Source: an uncultured Eubacteriales bacterium (GTDB lineage Bacteria; Bacillota; Clostridia; Oscillospirales; Acutalibacteraceae). Taken from it: a stretch of 64,000 nucleotides of DNA. Position 1 is the first letter of the stretch. Each line of letters opens with the position of its first letter. The stretch lies in the NCBI GenBank assembly GCA_934436505.1, contig CAKSAP010000002.1, positions 372,001-436,000 of the forward strand. Reading direction: 5' to 3'. Below are positions 32,808-42,033 of the stretch, piece by piece. The position numbers and the translations under genes were made by a program. The notes below the pieces were generated by a model. It searched no databases. It was not told where the DNA came from and saw only the letters and a list, made by a program, of their open reading frames with translations.

Positions 32808-34925
32808 ATGGAAGTAAAAGGAACGATTACAAAGGTATATCCCAACAGCGGCCCGTCTTGGGCTGCTGTTGTAATAAAAGGAGAAGACGGACAAACCTAC
32901 CGAGCTGCCGGAAAAATATGCGGTGCTGCGGAAGGAATGCAGATTACTGCAAACGGCGAGATGGCAGAGACTAAGTGGGGGCAACAATTAAAAGTTGAAT
33001 CCTCCGTACTGAATATGGCGGATACACTGACAGGGGTGGAAATTTATCTATCCAGTGGGTTTATCAAAGGAGTCGGTCCGAAGCGAGCTAAGGCTATTGT
33101 CAGTCGTTTTGGGAAAGATACGCTGCACGTTATCGAAGAAAACCCGGAAAAACTTGCTGAAATATCCGGTATTACAGAGGAAAAGGCAAGACAAATATCC
33201 GAGGCGTTTACGGAAACGCAAGAGTACATGAAGATTATCGACTTGCTTGGAAGCGACGCTACTATCTATCAGGTGCGATCTATATACGCCAAATACGGAA
33301 AAGACAGTGTTAAAAAATTAAAAGACAACCCATATACCATTATCTATGACTTAGACGGGTTTGGATTCAAGAGAGCTGATATAGTAGCTGCTGCAATGGG
33401 AATTAAAGGCAACGATCCTCGCAGAGTAGGAGCGGCGATAACCTATGTGCTGAAAACATTGGCAACTGACGGACATTGTTATTGCCGTTTGGAGTTTTTA
33501 GAAGCCAAGATTCAGGAACTTGTTCCGGAAATTACAACTGTTAATCTTGCGGATGTCATTGAGCGAGAAGTAAAAGAAAAACATTTGGTTATAGAAGACG
33601 ACAGGTTATACATTACGGACTTGTGGAAGTGTGAGAATGAAACGGCAAGTATGACAGCGAAACTTCTCAAAACACCTCCGGCAAAAAGCATTTCTTCTGT
33701 TAGGATTGATACTGTAATTAAGCACATGGAAGATAAGACCGGTTTTGAGCTTGAGGCACGGCAGAAAGAAGCCATATCTTTTGCGGTAAACAACCGCCTT
33801 TGTGTTATCACGGGAGGACCTGGAACTGGTAAAACCACGATTATTCAAGGCATTATCGACGTATGGAATGATAAACACAGCACACTTCTTATTGCTCCTA
33901 CCGGGCGTGCGGCAAAACGCATGTCTGAAGTTACAAACATGCCGGCATCAACTATACATCGCTTGCTTTTAGAATATAAGGTACGTCCACAACAATTTGA
34001 AAAGGGAAGTTACCTAATTCTTGCAGACGAAGCTTCGATGCTGGATATCAGGTTGGCACATGCGTTGTTACGGTTTGCCGTACAAACACACTCTACACTT
34101 GTGTTAATTGGCGATATTTATCAATTACCACCAATCGGACCCGGAAACTTCTTTCGAGATATGGTGCAGTCACCGTGTGTTCCAACAATTCGATTAGAGC
34201 TGTCGTTTAGGCAGGTCGGCAAGATTGCAACGAACGCTAAACGCATCAATGCAGGCGAAGGAATGAATGCATACGCATTTGACGAAACATTTCAGTTCAT
34301 TCCGGCAGAGAAAAGTAATATACAAGCTAAGGTTATCCAAGAATATAAAAAACTGCTTTCAGAATACAAAGTGGAAAACATTTGTTGTATAACCCCTATT
34401 CGTAAGGATACAAAAAATAAAACAAGGGCTACTTCAGCTGAGGCTTTAAATCGAGTTCTCAGAAGCATTGCAAATCCATGCAAGGGAGAAACTCATAATG
34501 AAGATGAGCTTCGTGTAGGAGATAGAGTGATGCAAACGGTGAATGATCCCAAAAAACTTGTTATGAACGGAGATTGTGGAACGGTTATATCTGTAAATGA
34601 AGACGAAATATCCGTAAAAACGGATGACGGTAGAGTAGTAAGCTATGCACCGGCTGAGGCGAAACAGCTTGTGTTGGCATACGCAACGACAGTGCACAAA
34701 AGCCAAGGATCCGAATACGAAGCGGTCATTATGATTCAAAGCTGGGAGCATTATTTTTGTAATTTGCTGCAAAGAACATTGTTATATACCGGTGTTACCA
34801 GAGCAAAGAAAAAAGTAATTTTAATAGGTGAAAAGAAAGCAATTAACGCAGCTGTAAAGAAAACCCCTAATGTTACAAGAAACACTCAATTGCGTACAAA
34901 AATAGGAAAAGAAGTCTCGAAATGA
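32808..34925 (+). CDS. recD2: RecD2-like helicase, second copy
   Basis: 705 residues. The N-terminal OB-like part and helix-hairpin-helix repeats (FIKGVGPKRAKAIVSRFG, ISGITEEKARQISEAF) are classic RecD2. Walker A GGPGTGKT at 336-343, Walker B DEASM at 407-411, motif VI ATTVHKSQGSEYEAV. It is closer to standard RecD2 (about 720-800) than the first copy. The two share the core but differ widely in the N-terminal half, so this is an old duplication or two acquisitions with separate roles. The terminator begins inside the last codons. Confidence 0.9.
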   Translation: MEVKGTITKVYPNSGPSWAAVVIKGEDGQTYRAAGKICGAAEGMQITANGEMAETKWGQQLKVESSVLNMADTLTGVEIYLSSGFIKGVGPKRAKAIVSRFGKDTLHVIEENPEKLAEISGITEEKARQISEAFTETQEYMKIIDLLGSDATIYQVRSIYAKYGKDSVKKLKDNPYTIIYDLDGFGFKRADIVAAAMGIKGNDPRRVGAAITYVLKTLATDGHCYCRLEFLEAKIQELVPEITTVNLADVIEREVKEKHLVIEDDRLYITDLWKCENETASMTAKLLKTPPAKSISSVRIDTVIKHMEDKTGFELEARQKEAISFAVNNRLCVITGGPGTGKTTIIQGIIDVWNDKHSTLLIAPTGRAAKRMSEVTNMPASTIHRLLLEYKVRPQQFEKGSYLILADEASMLDIRLAHALLRFAVQTHSTLVLIGDIYQLPPIGPGNFFRDMVQSPCVPTIRLELSFRQVGKIATNAKRINAGEGMNAYAFDETFQFIPAEKSNIQAKVIQEYKKLLSEYKVENICCITPIRKDTKNKTRATSAEALNRVLRSIANPCKGETHNEDELRVGDRVMQTVNDPKKLVMNGDCGTVISVNEDEISVKTDDGRVVSYAPAEAKQLVLAYATTVHKSQGSEYEAVIMIQSWEHYFCNLLQRTLLYTGVTRAKKKVILIGEKKAINAAVKKTPNVTRNTQLRTKIGKEVSK

Positions 34926-34941
34926 GGCTTCTTTTTCTTTT
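34911..34941 (+). terminator. Rho-independent terminator
   Basis: GAAGTCTC/GAGGCTTC stem overlapping the helicase stop codon, then T-run. Confidence 0.75.
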
Positions 34942-34956
34942 GTGCTAAAAATAAAA

Positions 34957-34972
34957 CATACTATTTTTAGAA
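34957..34972 (+). promoter_or_regulatory. Element promoter motif CATACTATT (14)
   Basis: Exact nonamer extended to TTTAGAA, 25 bases before the gene at 34998. Confidence 0.7.
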
Positions 34973-34997
34973 TTACAAACAGAAAGGATATTTTTAT

Positions 34998-36401
34998 ATG
35001 AATGCTTTACAGGTGAAAATGAATAAAAGAGATAAGGCGATACAGCAAAAAAAGAAAGAAGAAGGAATTCCGATATTTAATTCAGACGGCAAAATAAAAA
35101 AAGAAAAGAAGAAAATGCCCAAGAAGATGATAGCTTCGATTATAGCTGTTGGAACAATTCTATCGTTAATTTATGTTCCCGGATTATTTATGAATAAGGC
35201 AGAGGATAATGCATTTGTTCTTCAGCCGGATATTATGGGGATTAAAAAATCGTCCGAAGCGGCTCAAAACGCACCGGATGAAGATTTTGATGGGGACGGG
35301 TTAATCAATTCCTTAGAGTCAAAATATAACACAAGCATACGCCGTCCGGATTCAGACGGTGACGGTGTTTGCGATTACGCCGAAATATTTATAACAGATA
35401 CCGATCCGAACAAAGCTGATAAATCGCTGTATGACGCTGTATTGAAAAAAGAGGGAAGCGAAAAACTTATGGAACCATATAAAATATACAATGTGGTTTT
35501 ATGGCCGGATAACATGAGTTCACGAGTGTACGGCGGACTCGTGAGAACCAGACAAGGTTATCGTTTTTGCAATTATACAGGATGGGCTCAATTTCCGGAA
35601 GGCGCGTATGCATATAAAGTGAAAGACGGAGTACATATTCCGCTTAAATATAAAAAGGTAGAAAATGCTTGGTATATTGATGATGACAGTGAGGTTGTAT
35701 TGACGGACAAACCGCTGGAAACAATACATTATTTTACTGTCTTAAATGCGGTTAGTGCGTATATCCCGGATAATTTTGCAGGCAGAATACTTTCCGCTAT
35801 ATTGCCGGATCAAGGATTTATTACCTGCAGAAAAATGACGAAAATCGATACATGGACCAATGTGAATAATATAGTTACGGCACCTATTGTTTCTATTCAT
35901 TTTGACGTGGATGATTTAAGCCGATATGGAAAAAACAACAACACGCTTGAAGATTTGGCAAAGGTATACGCTTCTATTGACGAGGGAAGCAGTGTGATGG
36001 TATCGCTGAATTCATCGGAATATGGAGAGGTTATTGCCGAAATATACGGATATACATTAGACGGAGAATTATTACTCGCTGACCCTGACACATTGCAGAC
36101 GGTAGGAACTTTGAAAATTACCGAACGGTCCGGCAGATATATGAATAAGGACGGCGAAATCACTTATCGAGAGTGGTATGAATTTAAAGGTATCGGGTTT
36201 GATTCGGCAAAAAACTTTGACCGAATTAACTTCTTTGCCGCAGCCGTAGAAGGAAATGTCTTTGAGACAAAAAAAGAAGATATAAATATTTCGGAAGAAA
36301 AAGCGTCTGTGTATAACTATAAAGACGATATAACAAGCGAGACAGAAACAACAGAGACAATCATCAACAATGAAGAGCAGGGATATGTAGCAGCGGGATA
36401 A
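34998..36401 (+). CDS. Membrane-anchored protein with calcium-binding repeats
   Basis: 467 residues. The N-terminus is basic and cytoplasmic (to 42), with one membrane segment at about 43-62. Then come calcium-binding loops of the thrombospondin type 3/EF-hand kind: DEDFDGDGLINSLE (94-107) and RPDSDGDGVCDYAE (116-129). The outside domain of about 270 residues is alpha/beta with no catalytic motif I can name, and the tail is Thr/Glu-rich. The topology suggests a large outside domain set off the membrane by a calcium-stiffened stalk. It sits in the replication region but has its own promoter motif. Confidence 0.7.
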   Translation: MNALQVKMNKRDKAIQQKKKEEGIPIFNSDGKIKKEKKKMPKKMIASIIAVGTILSLIYVPGLFMNKAEDNAFVLQPDIMGIKKSSEAAQNAPDEDFDGDGLINSLESKYNTSIRRPDSDGDGVCDYAEIFITDTDPNKADKSLYDAVLKKEGSEKLMEPYKIYNVVLWPDNMSSRVYGGLVRTRQGYRFCNYTGWAQFPEGAYAYKVKDGVHIPLKYKKVENAWYIDDDSEVVLTDKPLETIHYFTVLNAVSAYIPDNFAGRILSAILPDQGFITCRKMTKIDTWTNVNNIVTAPIVSIHFDVDDLSRYGKNNNTLEDLAKVYASIDEGSSVMVSLNSSEYGEVIAEIYGYTLDGELLLADPDTLQTVGTLKITERSGRYMNKDGEITYREWYEFKGIGFDSAKNFDRINFFAAAVEGNVFETKKEDINISEEKASVYNYKDDITSETETTETIINNEEQGYVAAG

Positions 36402-36433
36402 TCATCATCTTTTTATGTACAAAGAATCCTTCT

Positions 36434-36449
36434 CATACTATTCATAAGA
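36434..36449 (+). promoter_or_regulatory. Element promoter motif CATACTATT (15)
   Basis: Exact nonamer then CATAAGAG. GATGAATGGAGG downstream is the RBS for ATG 36482. Confidence 0.65.
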
Positions 36450-36481
36450 GATGAATCAAGATGAATGGAGGATTTCCCGAT

Positions 36482-37318
36482 ATGAAGTATGGAAAGTATG
36501 ACTTGCGAGCTATAAAAGACTGTGCTGATCCGCTTGTTGTGGCAGAATCCATAGGGTTAGAAGTAAAAAGGTATGGATCCAAGCTTTCTATTCTTTGCCC
36601 TAATCCCGAACACGCTGACCGTCATTTCGGAAATTGTAAATTGACCAATGAAGGATATAAATGTTATGCTTGCGGCGATCACGGTGATGTGTTCACTCTA
36701 GTGCAAAATGCATTGGGTGTTTCAGCACACGAATCATATAGCATCGTGGCAGATATATGCGGTGGGCAAGAACATTTCCGTATACGAGATTGCGATAAAA
36801 ACAAAGAAGAAAAGCGATTTACAAAACTACCGAGCAAAGAAACGCTTGCGTTTATCGGACTTGACGGAGGCGGCGAATTTACGACAAAAGGCGTGTATAA
36901 ATGTAAAACAATCCTTGGAGCGTTTGAAGAATACGAGAAAGAGCAGGGAGAAATAGTAAAGTATGAAGCCGGCAAAACTCCGGAACAAGATTGTAAAATT
37001 GTGTTACAGCGTATTGATGCCAATCCTTTACAGACACTTGCCAACGATGAGCCGGAGATATTCTATAATTTGATTCGTAGTAAAGCAGAGGAGACAATGG
37101 AAAAATACGCAGAGATGATACGCTGTGTGCAATCTCAGGATACAAAAAGTGTACTTGGTTATTATTGCAACAAAGTATCAAGCGAAAGCGGTTCGGATGT
37201 ATTTATTAAGGTTTGCAAGGAAAACATTGTAAAAGCAAGAGCTATTGTGGAACGATTTTCGCAAAAACAACCAAACAGAAATATTTTTGGGAAAATAAAA
37301 ATCGGAGCAGCGCTGTAA
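36482..37318 (+). CDS. CHC2 primase-type zinc-finger protein
   Basis: 278 residues. The N-terminal CHC2 zinc finger as in DnaG and plasmid primases: C39, H44 (CPNPEH), then C61 and C64 (CYACG), within the typical GDVFTLVQ context. No TOPRIM catalytic domain follows; the remaining 200 residues are helical and unrecognised. It may therefore be a DNA-binding partner of a primase rather than a full primase. ATG 36482 fits GGAGG; 36461 lies inside the RBS block. It directly precedes the polymerase gene. Confidence 0.75.
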   Translation: MKYGKYDLRAIKDCADPLVVAESIGLEVKRYGSKLSILCPNPEHADRHFGNCKLTNEGYKCYACGDHGDVFTLVQNALGVSAHESYSIVADICGGQEHFRIRDCDKNKEEKRFTKLPSKETLAFIGLDGGGEFTTKGVYKCKTILGAFEEYEKEQGEIVKYEAGKTPEQDCKIVLQRIDANPLQTLANDEPEIFYNLIRSKAEETMEKYAEMIRCVQSQDTKSVLGYYCNKVSSESGSDVFIKVCKENIVKARAIVERFSQKQPNRNIFGKIKIGAAL

Positions 37319-37337
37319 TAAGCGCTGTTCTTTTTTT
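37308..37337 (+). terminator. Rho-independent terminator
   Basis: CAGCGCT/AGCGCTG stem overlapping the gene end, then T-run. Confidence 0.8.
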
Positions 37338-37356
37338 ATATTAAAATACGCTTCAA

Positions 37357-37372
37357 CATACTATTTATAGCA
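37357..37372 (+). promoter_or_regulatory. Element promoter motif CATACTATT (16), for dnaE
   Basis: Exact nonamer then TATAGCAC; GACGAAAGGAG is the RBS of the polymerase. Confidence 0.7.
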
Positions 37373-37401
37373 CTGTTTCACAAAGACGAAAGGAGAAAAA
37401 C

Positions 37402-40400
37402 ATGGGACAAATAAATTATGGAGTCATTCACGCACATACAGAAAATTCTATGAAGGATTCTGTTTTACGCCCTGAAAAGTTATGTCAAAAAGCAGCTGAA
37501 CTTGGAGCGCCTGCCGTTGTCCTTACCGACCACGGTACTTTGACAGGGGTTTTTGAGTTTATGCATGCAGCAGAAAAGTATGGTATACAAGGAATTCCGG
37601 GAGTTGAGGTGTATGTACAAGAAGACGATTCAATAACAAAGAGACATCATTTACTTCTGATACCTAAAAATTATACCGGATATAAAGCAATCTCTAAAGC
37701 CGTAACGAAATCCAATGAACGATTGTTTGATGGATTTCCGTGCGTTAACTTTGAGATCCTCAAAGAATGCTTCGGAGGCGGAACTTCGGGACACGACAAT
37801 GTATTTGCTACCAGCGCTTGTGTTGGCGGCGTACTTTCTCAAATATTATTGAGAAACAAAAACATAGAAAAAGAAGCGGAAAAAGTTAAAGTTAAACTTG
37901 CAAAGTATAATAATCCAGAAGATCCTGCGTATCTTGCCAATAAAGAAAAACACAAAGAAACAGAATTGCTAATTAAAGAGGAAATGGAACGCAGGGATAA
38001 TGTCAAAAAAATTGCCGAGCAGAAGTTTAAGCGAAAAGAACAGGCACTGGAAGCATTAGATCCAAGCTCAAAAGAATACAGCGAAGCAAAAACTAAATTG
38101 GATGCAGAGAAGCAGGAATCAGAAGAAGCGAAAGTTTTACTTGAGCAAATCAAGCAAAAAATTGCTGAACTCAACAAACTTAAAAAGGTGTTAAACGAAC
38201 AATGCAAGTCTGCTGAGAAAACGCATTCGCAATACATGGTTCAAAAGGCAAAATTGGATAAGTTTATGCTCAGTATGACTTCTGAGGCAGATGTATACGA
38301 AGAAGCAAAGAATACTGCTCAGGCGTATCAAGATGTTTTTGGAGTCGGTAATTTCTATATTGAACTTCAATATCATCATATTTCGGATGAAGCGCATGTG
38401 ATGCCAAAACTCGCTCAAATTGCCGAGGAACTTAACTTTCCGATAGTAGCTTGCAACGATATTCATTATGCCGAAAACACGAAAGACGATGTGAGAGCAA
38501 GACAGATTGTTAGCTCTCTTAGGTTCAATCGCTGGCAGCCGTTACGTGAAGGAGATACCGAATATTATATTAAGACGGATGCAGAACTTTCAGAAACGCT
38601 AAATGAAATATTGCCGGAAGCTACGGTTGATAAAGCAATGAAAGGCATTGACAATATTATATCGGCGTGCTGTGTAGAATTCCCGAAAGAAGATCATTAT
38701 CCGAAATTCAAAGACGAAAGCGGCGAATCCGCAAAAGAAAGACTTCGCCGTTTAGCACGAGAGGGAATAGCGGAAAAATATCCGGGCAGCGCATGGACAG
38801 AAGAACACGAAAAGCGTTTGGAATATGAATTGTCCGTTATTGAAGATCAAGGATATTCCGATTATCTTTGTATTGTTGAGGATTTCTTAAACTATGGACG
38901 AGAATTAGGCGTGAAAAACACCGAAAAAGTAGGACTTAGTATCGGTCCCGGCAGAGGCAGCGCAGTAGGTTCTTTAGTCTGCTATCTTGCAGGTATCACA
39001 GGCATCGATCCTATGAAGCACGATCTAATTTTTGAGCGATTCCTCAATCGTGAAAGAGTCAGTATGCCGGATATCGATTCTGACTTTGATATTAACATCA
39101 GAGATAAAATCGTGGATTACGTCAAGCAAAAATACGGGCAAGCAGCTGTTTGTAATATTATGACCAAAGGTACATTGGCAGCAAAAGCCGCTGTGCGAAA
39201 TGTTGCTCGTGTTACCGGCGATGAGCGCTTTGGAGATCCAAAAGCATTGCAAGATATCGGTGACGCAATAGCAAAAGCAATTCCGAATACACCTGATATT
39301 AAAATTTCTGATGTAGAAGAAGAACTCAATGATAAGTTTAAAAAAGACAAAGAAGCACTTCAAATCATCAAAGACGCAAAATTGGTAGAGGGTGCATCGG
39401 TTCAATACGGTATGCACGCTGCAGGTGTAATCATCGCAGACAATGGTGATGTATCTGAGTACATTCCTCTAATGAAAAATGAAAAAGAAGATATATGGAT
39501 GTGCCAATGCGATATGGTGGAAGCCGAAGCAGATGCAGGACTTTTGAAGATGGACTTTTTGGGTTTGCGAAATCTAAACATCATTTCTGAAGCACTTCGT
39601 GCAATCAAACGAAATTATGGTATATCTCTTGATATGGTCGAGATTGGACGAAGCTTAACAGATGGCAAAACAACGCCGTATGATAAAAAAGGAAATGTAT
39701 TTAAGGATATTTTTGCAAAAGGAAAGACAAACAGTGTATTTCAGTTTGAATCCGGCGGTATGAAATCTATGCTAAAAAGATTTAGACCTGACAACATTGA
39801 CGATATCATATTGCTTGTAGCGGCATATAGACCGGGACCAATGCAGTATCTTGATGATATTATTGCGGTTAAGCATAAAATTAAAAAGCCGGAATATATT
39901 ATTCCTCAAATGGAAGATGTACTTGGCGCCACTTACGGTTATCCGATATATCAGGAGCAAATCATGCAGATTTTCAATAAGTTTGCAGGGTTTTCACTTG
40001 GCGAATCTGATATTATCAGGCGTTATATGTCTAAAAAGAAAACTGAGAAATTTGCTGCATATAAAGACAAATTTATAGAAGGATTGGTCGCGCACGGCGC
40101 AGCGAAGGACAAGGCAGAAGAATTTTGGGTACAATTGCTTGATTTCAGTAAGTACGCATTCAACAAATCTCACGCTTGCGCTTACGCTTATGTGGCATTT
40201 TATACAGCTTGGCTTAAACTAAACTATCCTACGGAATATATGACGGCAGTGCTCAATTATTCAGTCACGGAAAAACTGCCGATGTTAATCAGCGATTGCA
40301 GAGACTTTGGCGTTAAAGTGCTGCCGCCTGATATCAATGAGTCAGATATTGGATTTAAAGATTATAACGGCGATATTTTGTTTGGTTTAGGATGTATCAA

Positions 40401-41436
40401 AGGTGTTAAGAATGCAGTCACAAAGACGATTGATGCCCGAAAACAGTGTAAATTCAGGTCGTTTAAGGACTTTATTCAGCGAGCAGACGCTAACAAGACA
40501 GTAATCGAAGGACTGATTTTAAGCGGAGCAATGGATAACTGGTGCAAGAACAGAGCTGCTATGATGAAAGCGTATCCGGAGATGTCCGAACTGTACAAAA
40601 AAGAAGTTAAAGAAAAAAGCAAGTTGGATGAACTTGAGAAAAAATTAAAAGACTCGCTTTCACTTGCCGATGAAGATGCTTTAACAAGTAAATTGCTGCA
40701 GGACGGCGCGAAAGATAAGAAAATCAAAAAGGCAGACGTAACTCGTTTTGGAAAATTAAAAAATAATATCAGTGAGTATGAGAACGAATTCTCACGGATG
40801 ATTATCCCGATAGACACACCGCAAAACAGAGATATGTTGCTTGTAAAAGAAAAAGAATTAATCGGTATGTATGTTTCAGGTCATCCGCTAGACGAATATC
40901 GTGATTTGAAAAAAGAGAGAACATGTACTGTTTGTGAGGCGGAGCCCGGACAGATTACACTGAGCGGTTTAATTCAAAGCGTTAGATATACCCATCGTAA
41001 AAAAGACGGTGCGGAAATGGCATTCTTCGTTTTAGAGGACGAGACGGGCAGTATTGACGTAAACTGTTTTGCAAGAGCATACGGTGAATACAGAGCCAAT
41101 GTGTATCCGGGAAATGTCGTATCTGTAAAAGGACGATGTATCGAAGAAGAATCAATATTTGAAGATGCAGAACCTATTTTGAAACTGAACGTTGAAACGA
41201 TGAAAACGTTACAGAAAAGTAGACATAGAGTTTTAATATCGGTAAAAAATATTATTGATTGGACTGAAAACGTGTATAATCAAATCCTCTTATACAGCGG
41301 TAATGAATACGATGTATTTGTCCATGACAGAGCTACAGGGGAGATTCGTAGGGCTGTTAATATGACGGTATCTGCAAACGTTTTTAATGCAGAAATACCG
41401 GATACTGCAGTAACGCATTTTCCAGAAGCGGTTTAA
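37402..41436 (+). CDS. dnaE: DNA polymerase III alpha subunit (DnaE type)
   Basis: 1344 residues. The PHP domain starts with HAHTENS (His10, His12) and keeps LTDHG and CNDIHY, so its metal site looks intact. It is interrupted at about residues 150-290 by a charged, Lys/Glu-rich coiled coil that standard DnaE proteins lack. Polymerase core: GPGRGSAVGS, then catalytic PDIDSDF at 556-562 (Asp557, Asp559), and the fingers. The C-terminus carries tandem helix-hairpin-helix and an OB fold (ITLSGLIQSVRYT). No built-in exonuclease; the DnaQ-like gene at 61127 could supply proofreading. It is the replicative polymerase of the element. Confidence 0.95.
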   Translation: MGQINYGVIHAHTENSMKDSVLRPEKLCQKAAELGAPAVVLTDHGTLTGVFEFMHAAEKYGIQGIPGVEVYVQEDDSITKRHHLLLIPKNYTGYKAISKAVTKSNERLFDGFPCVNFEILKECFGGGTSGHDNVFATSACVGGVLSQILLRNKNIEKEAEKVKVKLAKYNNPEDPAYLANKEKHKETELLIKEEMERRDNVKKIAEQKFKRKEQALEALDPSSKEYSEAKTKLDAEKQESEEAKVLLEQIKQKIAELNKLKKVLNEQCKSAEKTHSQYMVQKAKLDKFMLSMTSEADVYEEAKNTAQAYQDVFGVGNFYIELQYHHISDEAHVMPKLAQIAEELNFPIVACNDIHYAENTKDDVRARQIVSSLRFNRWQPLREGDTEYYIKTDAELSETLNEILPEATVDKAMKGIDNIISACCVEFPKEDHYPKFKDESGESAKERLRRLAREGIAEKYPGSAWTEEHEKRLEYELSVIEDQGYSDYLCIVEDFLNYGRELGVKNTEKVGLSIGPGRGSAVGSLVCYLAGITGIDPMKHDLIFERFLNRERVSMPDIDSDFDINIRDKIVDYVKQKYGQAAVCNIMTKGTLAAKAAVRNVARVTGDERFGDPKALQDIGDAIAKAIPNTPDIKISDVEEELNDKFKKDKEALQIIKDAKLVEGASVQYGMHAAGVIIADNGDVSEYIPLMKNEKEDIWMCQCDMVEAEADAGLLKMDFLGLRNLNIISEALRAIKRNYGISLDMVEIGRSLTDGKTTPYDKKGNVFKDIFAKGKTNSVFQFESGGMKSMLKRFRPDNIDDIILLVAAYRPGPMQYLDDIIAVKHKIKKPEYIIPQMEDVLGATYGYPIYQEQIMQIFNKFAGFSLGESDIIRRYMSKKKTEKFAAYKDKFIEGLVAHGAAKDKAEEFWVQLLDFSKYAFNKSHACAYAYVAFYTAWLKLNYPTEYMTAVLNYSVTEKLPMLISDCRDFGVKVLPPDINESDIGFKDYNGDILFGLGCIKGVKNAVTKTIDARKQCKFRSFKDFIQRADANKTVIEGLILSGAMDNWCKNRAAMMKAYPEMSELYKKEVKEKSKLDELEKKLKDSLSLADEDALTSKLLQDGAKDKKIKKADVTRFGKLKNNISEYENEFSRMIIPIDTPQNRDMLLVKEKELIGMYVSGHPLDEYRDLKKERTCTVCEAEPGQITLSGLIQSVRYTHRKKDGAEMAFFVLEDETGSIDVNCFARAYGEYRANVYPGNVVSVKGRCIEEESIFEDAEPILKLNVETMKTLQKSRHRVLISVKNIIDWTENVYNQILLYSGNEYDVFVHDRATGEIRRAVNMTVSANVFNAEIPDTAVTHFPEAV

Positions 41437-41444
41437 TAAAAGAA

Positions 41445-41478
41445 GAAGTCTTACAGAGATGTAAGGCTTCTTTTTTGT
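41445..41478 (+). terminator. Rho-independent terminator
   Basis: GAAGTCTTACA/TGTAAGGCTTC stem and T-run. Confidence 0.85.
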
Positions 41479-41496
41479 TTTGGACATAAAATTAAT

Positions 41497-41512
41497 CATA
41501 CTATTTACGAGG
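41497..41512 (+). promoter_or_regulatory. Element promoter motif CATACTATT (17)
   Basis: Exact nonamer immediately followed by TACGAGGTGATG, which already contains the RBS of the lipoprotein at TTG 41522. Confidence 0.7.
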
Positions 41513-41521
41513 TGATGAATT

Positions 41522-42019
41522 TTGAAAAAGAAATATTTTATTATGATTGCAGTTGCTTTGATTTCAACGATATTGTTGAGCAGCTGCGGCAATTCGGGAA
41601 GCTCCGATAACAAAGCTACCTACAGCGCTCAGTTGCCATATTCCGCACAGGAGTATTCTTTATATCTTAATAAAGAAATTGAGCCTATTACCAATCAGCT
41701 GGTAACACAGATGATGATGGCGAGGAATGTAGCAGACGGAGAATGTAACGCGGAAGATGCCATAGCAAGCGCTAAAGCAAGCCTTGCAACGGTAGAGGAG
41801 TGTTATGCATCCGTTGACGTTATGCAGCCTGCAAAGGATTATACGGAGTTGAGATTGAACGCGTTACAGACAATAGATCGTGTTAGCGCTACTCTCAAAA
41901 CATATATTGCCGAAATGGAAAAGGAGACTCCTGATATGGAAGCAATCAGAAGTTTGGCAAAAAATATGCAGACAGAATACGCGGATTTAACCGCTTTGTT
42001 TAATTCAAATTGGAAATAA
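41522..42019 (+). CDS. Lipoprotein, 165 aa
   Basis: TTG start behind GAGGTG. Signal peptide with lipobox LLSSC, so lipid-anchored. The mature part is helical (four-helix-bundle-like, EIEPITNQLVTQMMMARNVADGE) and resembles in style the outside domain of the membrane protein at 42827 (also helical, with a similar length). It heads an operon with SSB and two further genes. Confidence 0.75.
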   Translation: MKKKYFIMIAVALISTILLSSCGNSGSSDNKATYSAQLPYSAQEYSLYLNKEIEPITNQLVTQMMMARNVADGECNAEDAIASAKASLATVEECYASVDVMQPAKDYTELRLNALQTIDRVSATLKTYIAEMEKETPDMEAIRSLAKNMQTEYADLTALFNSNWK

Positions 42020-42033
42020 AGGAGTAGATTTGT

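Noticed and set aside
37839..38466. Minus-strand frames opposite the coiled-coil insertion of dnaE
   Set aside because: Produced by the Lys/Glu codon bias of the coiled coil; no start signals.
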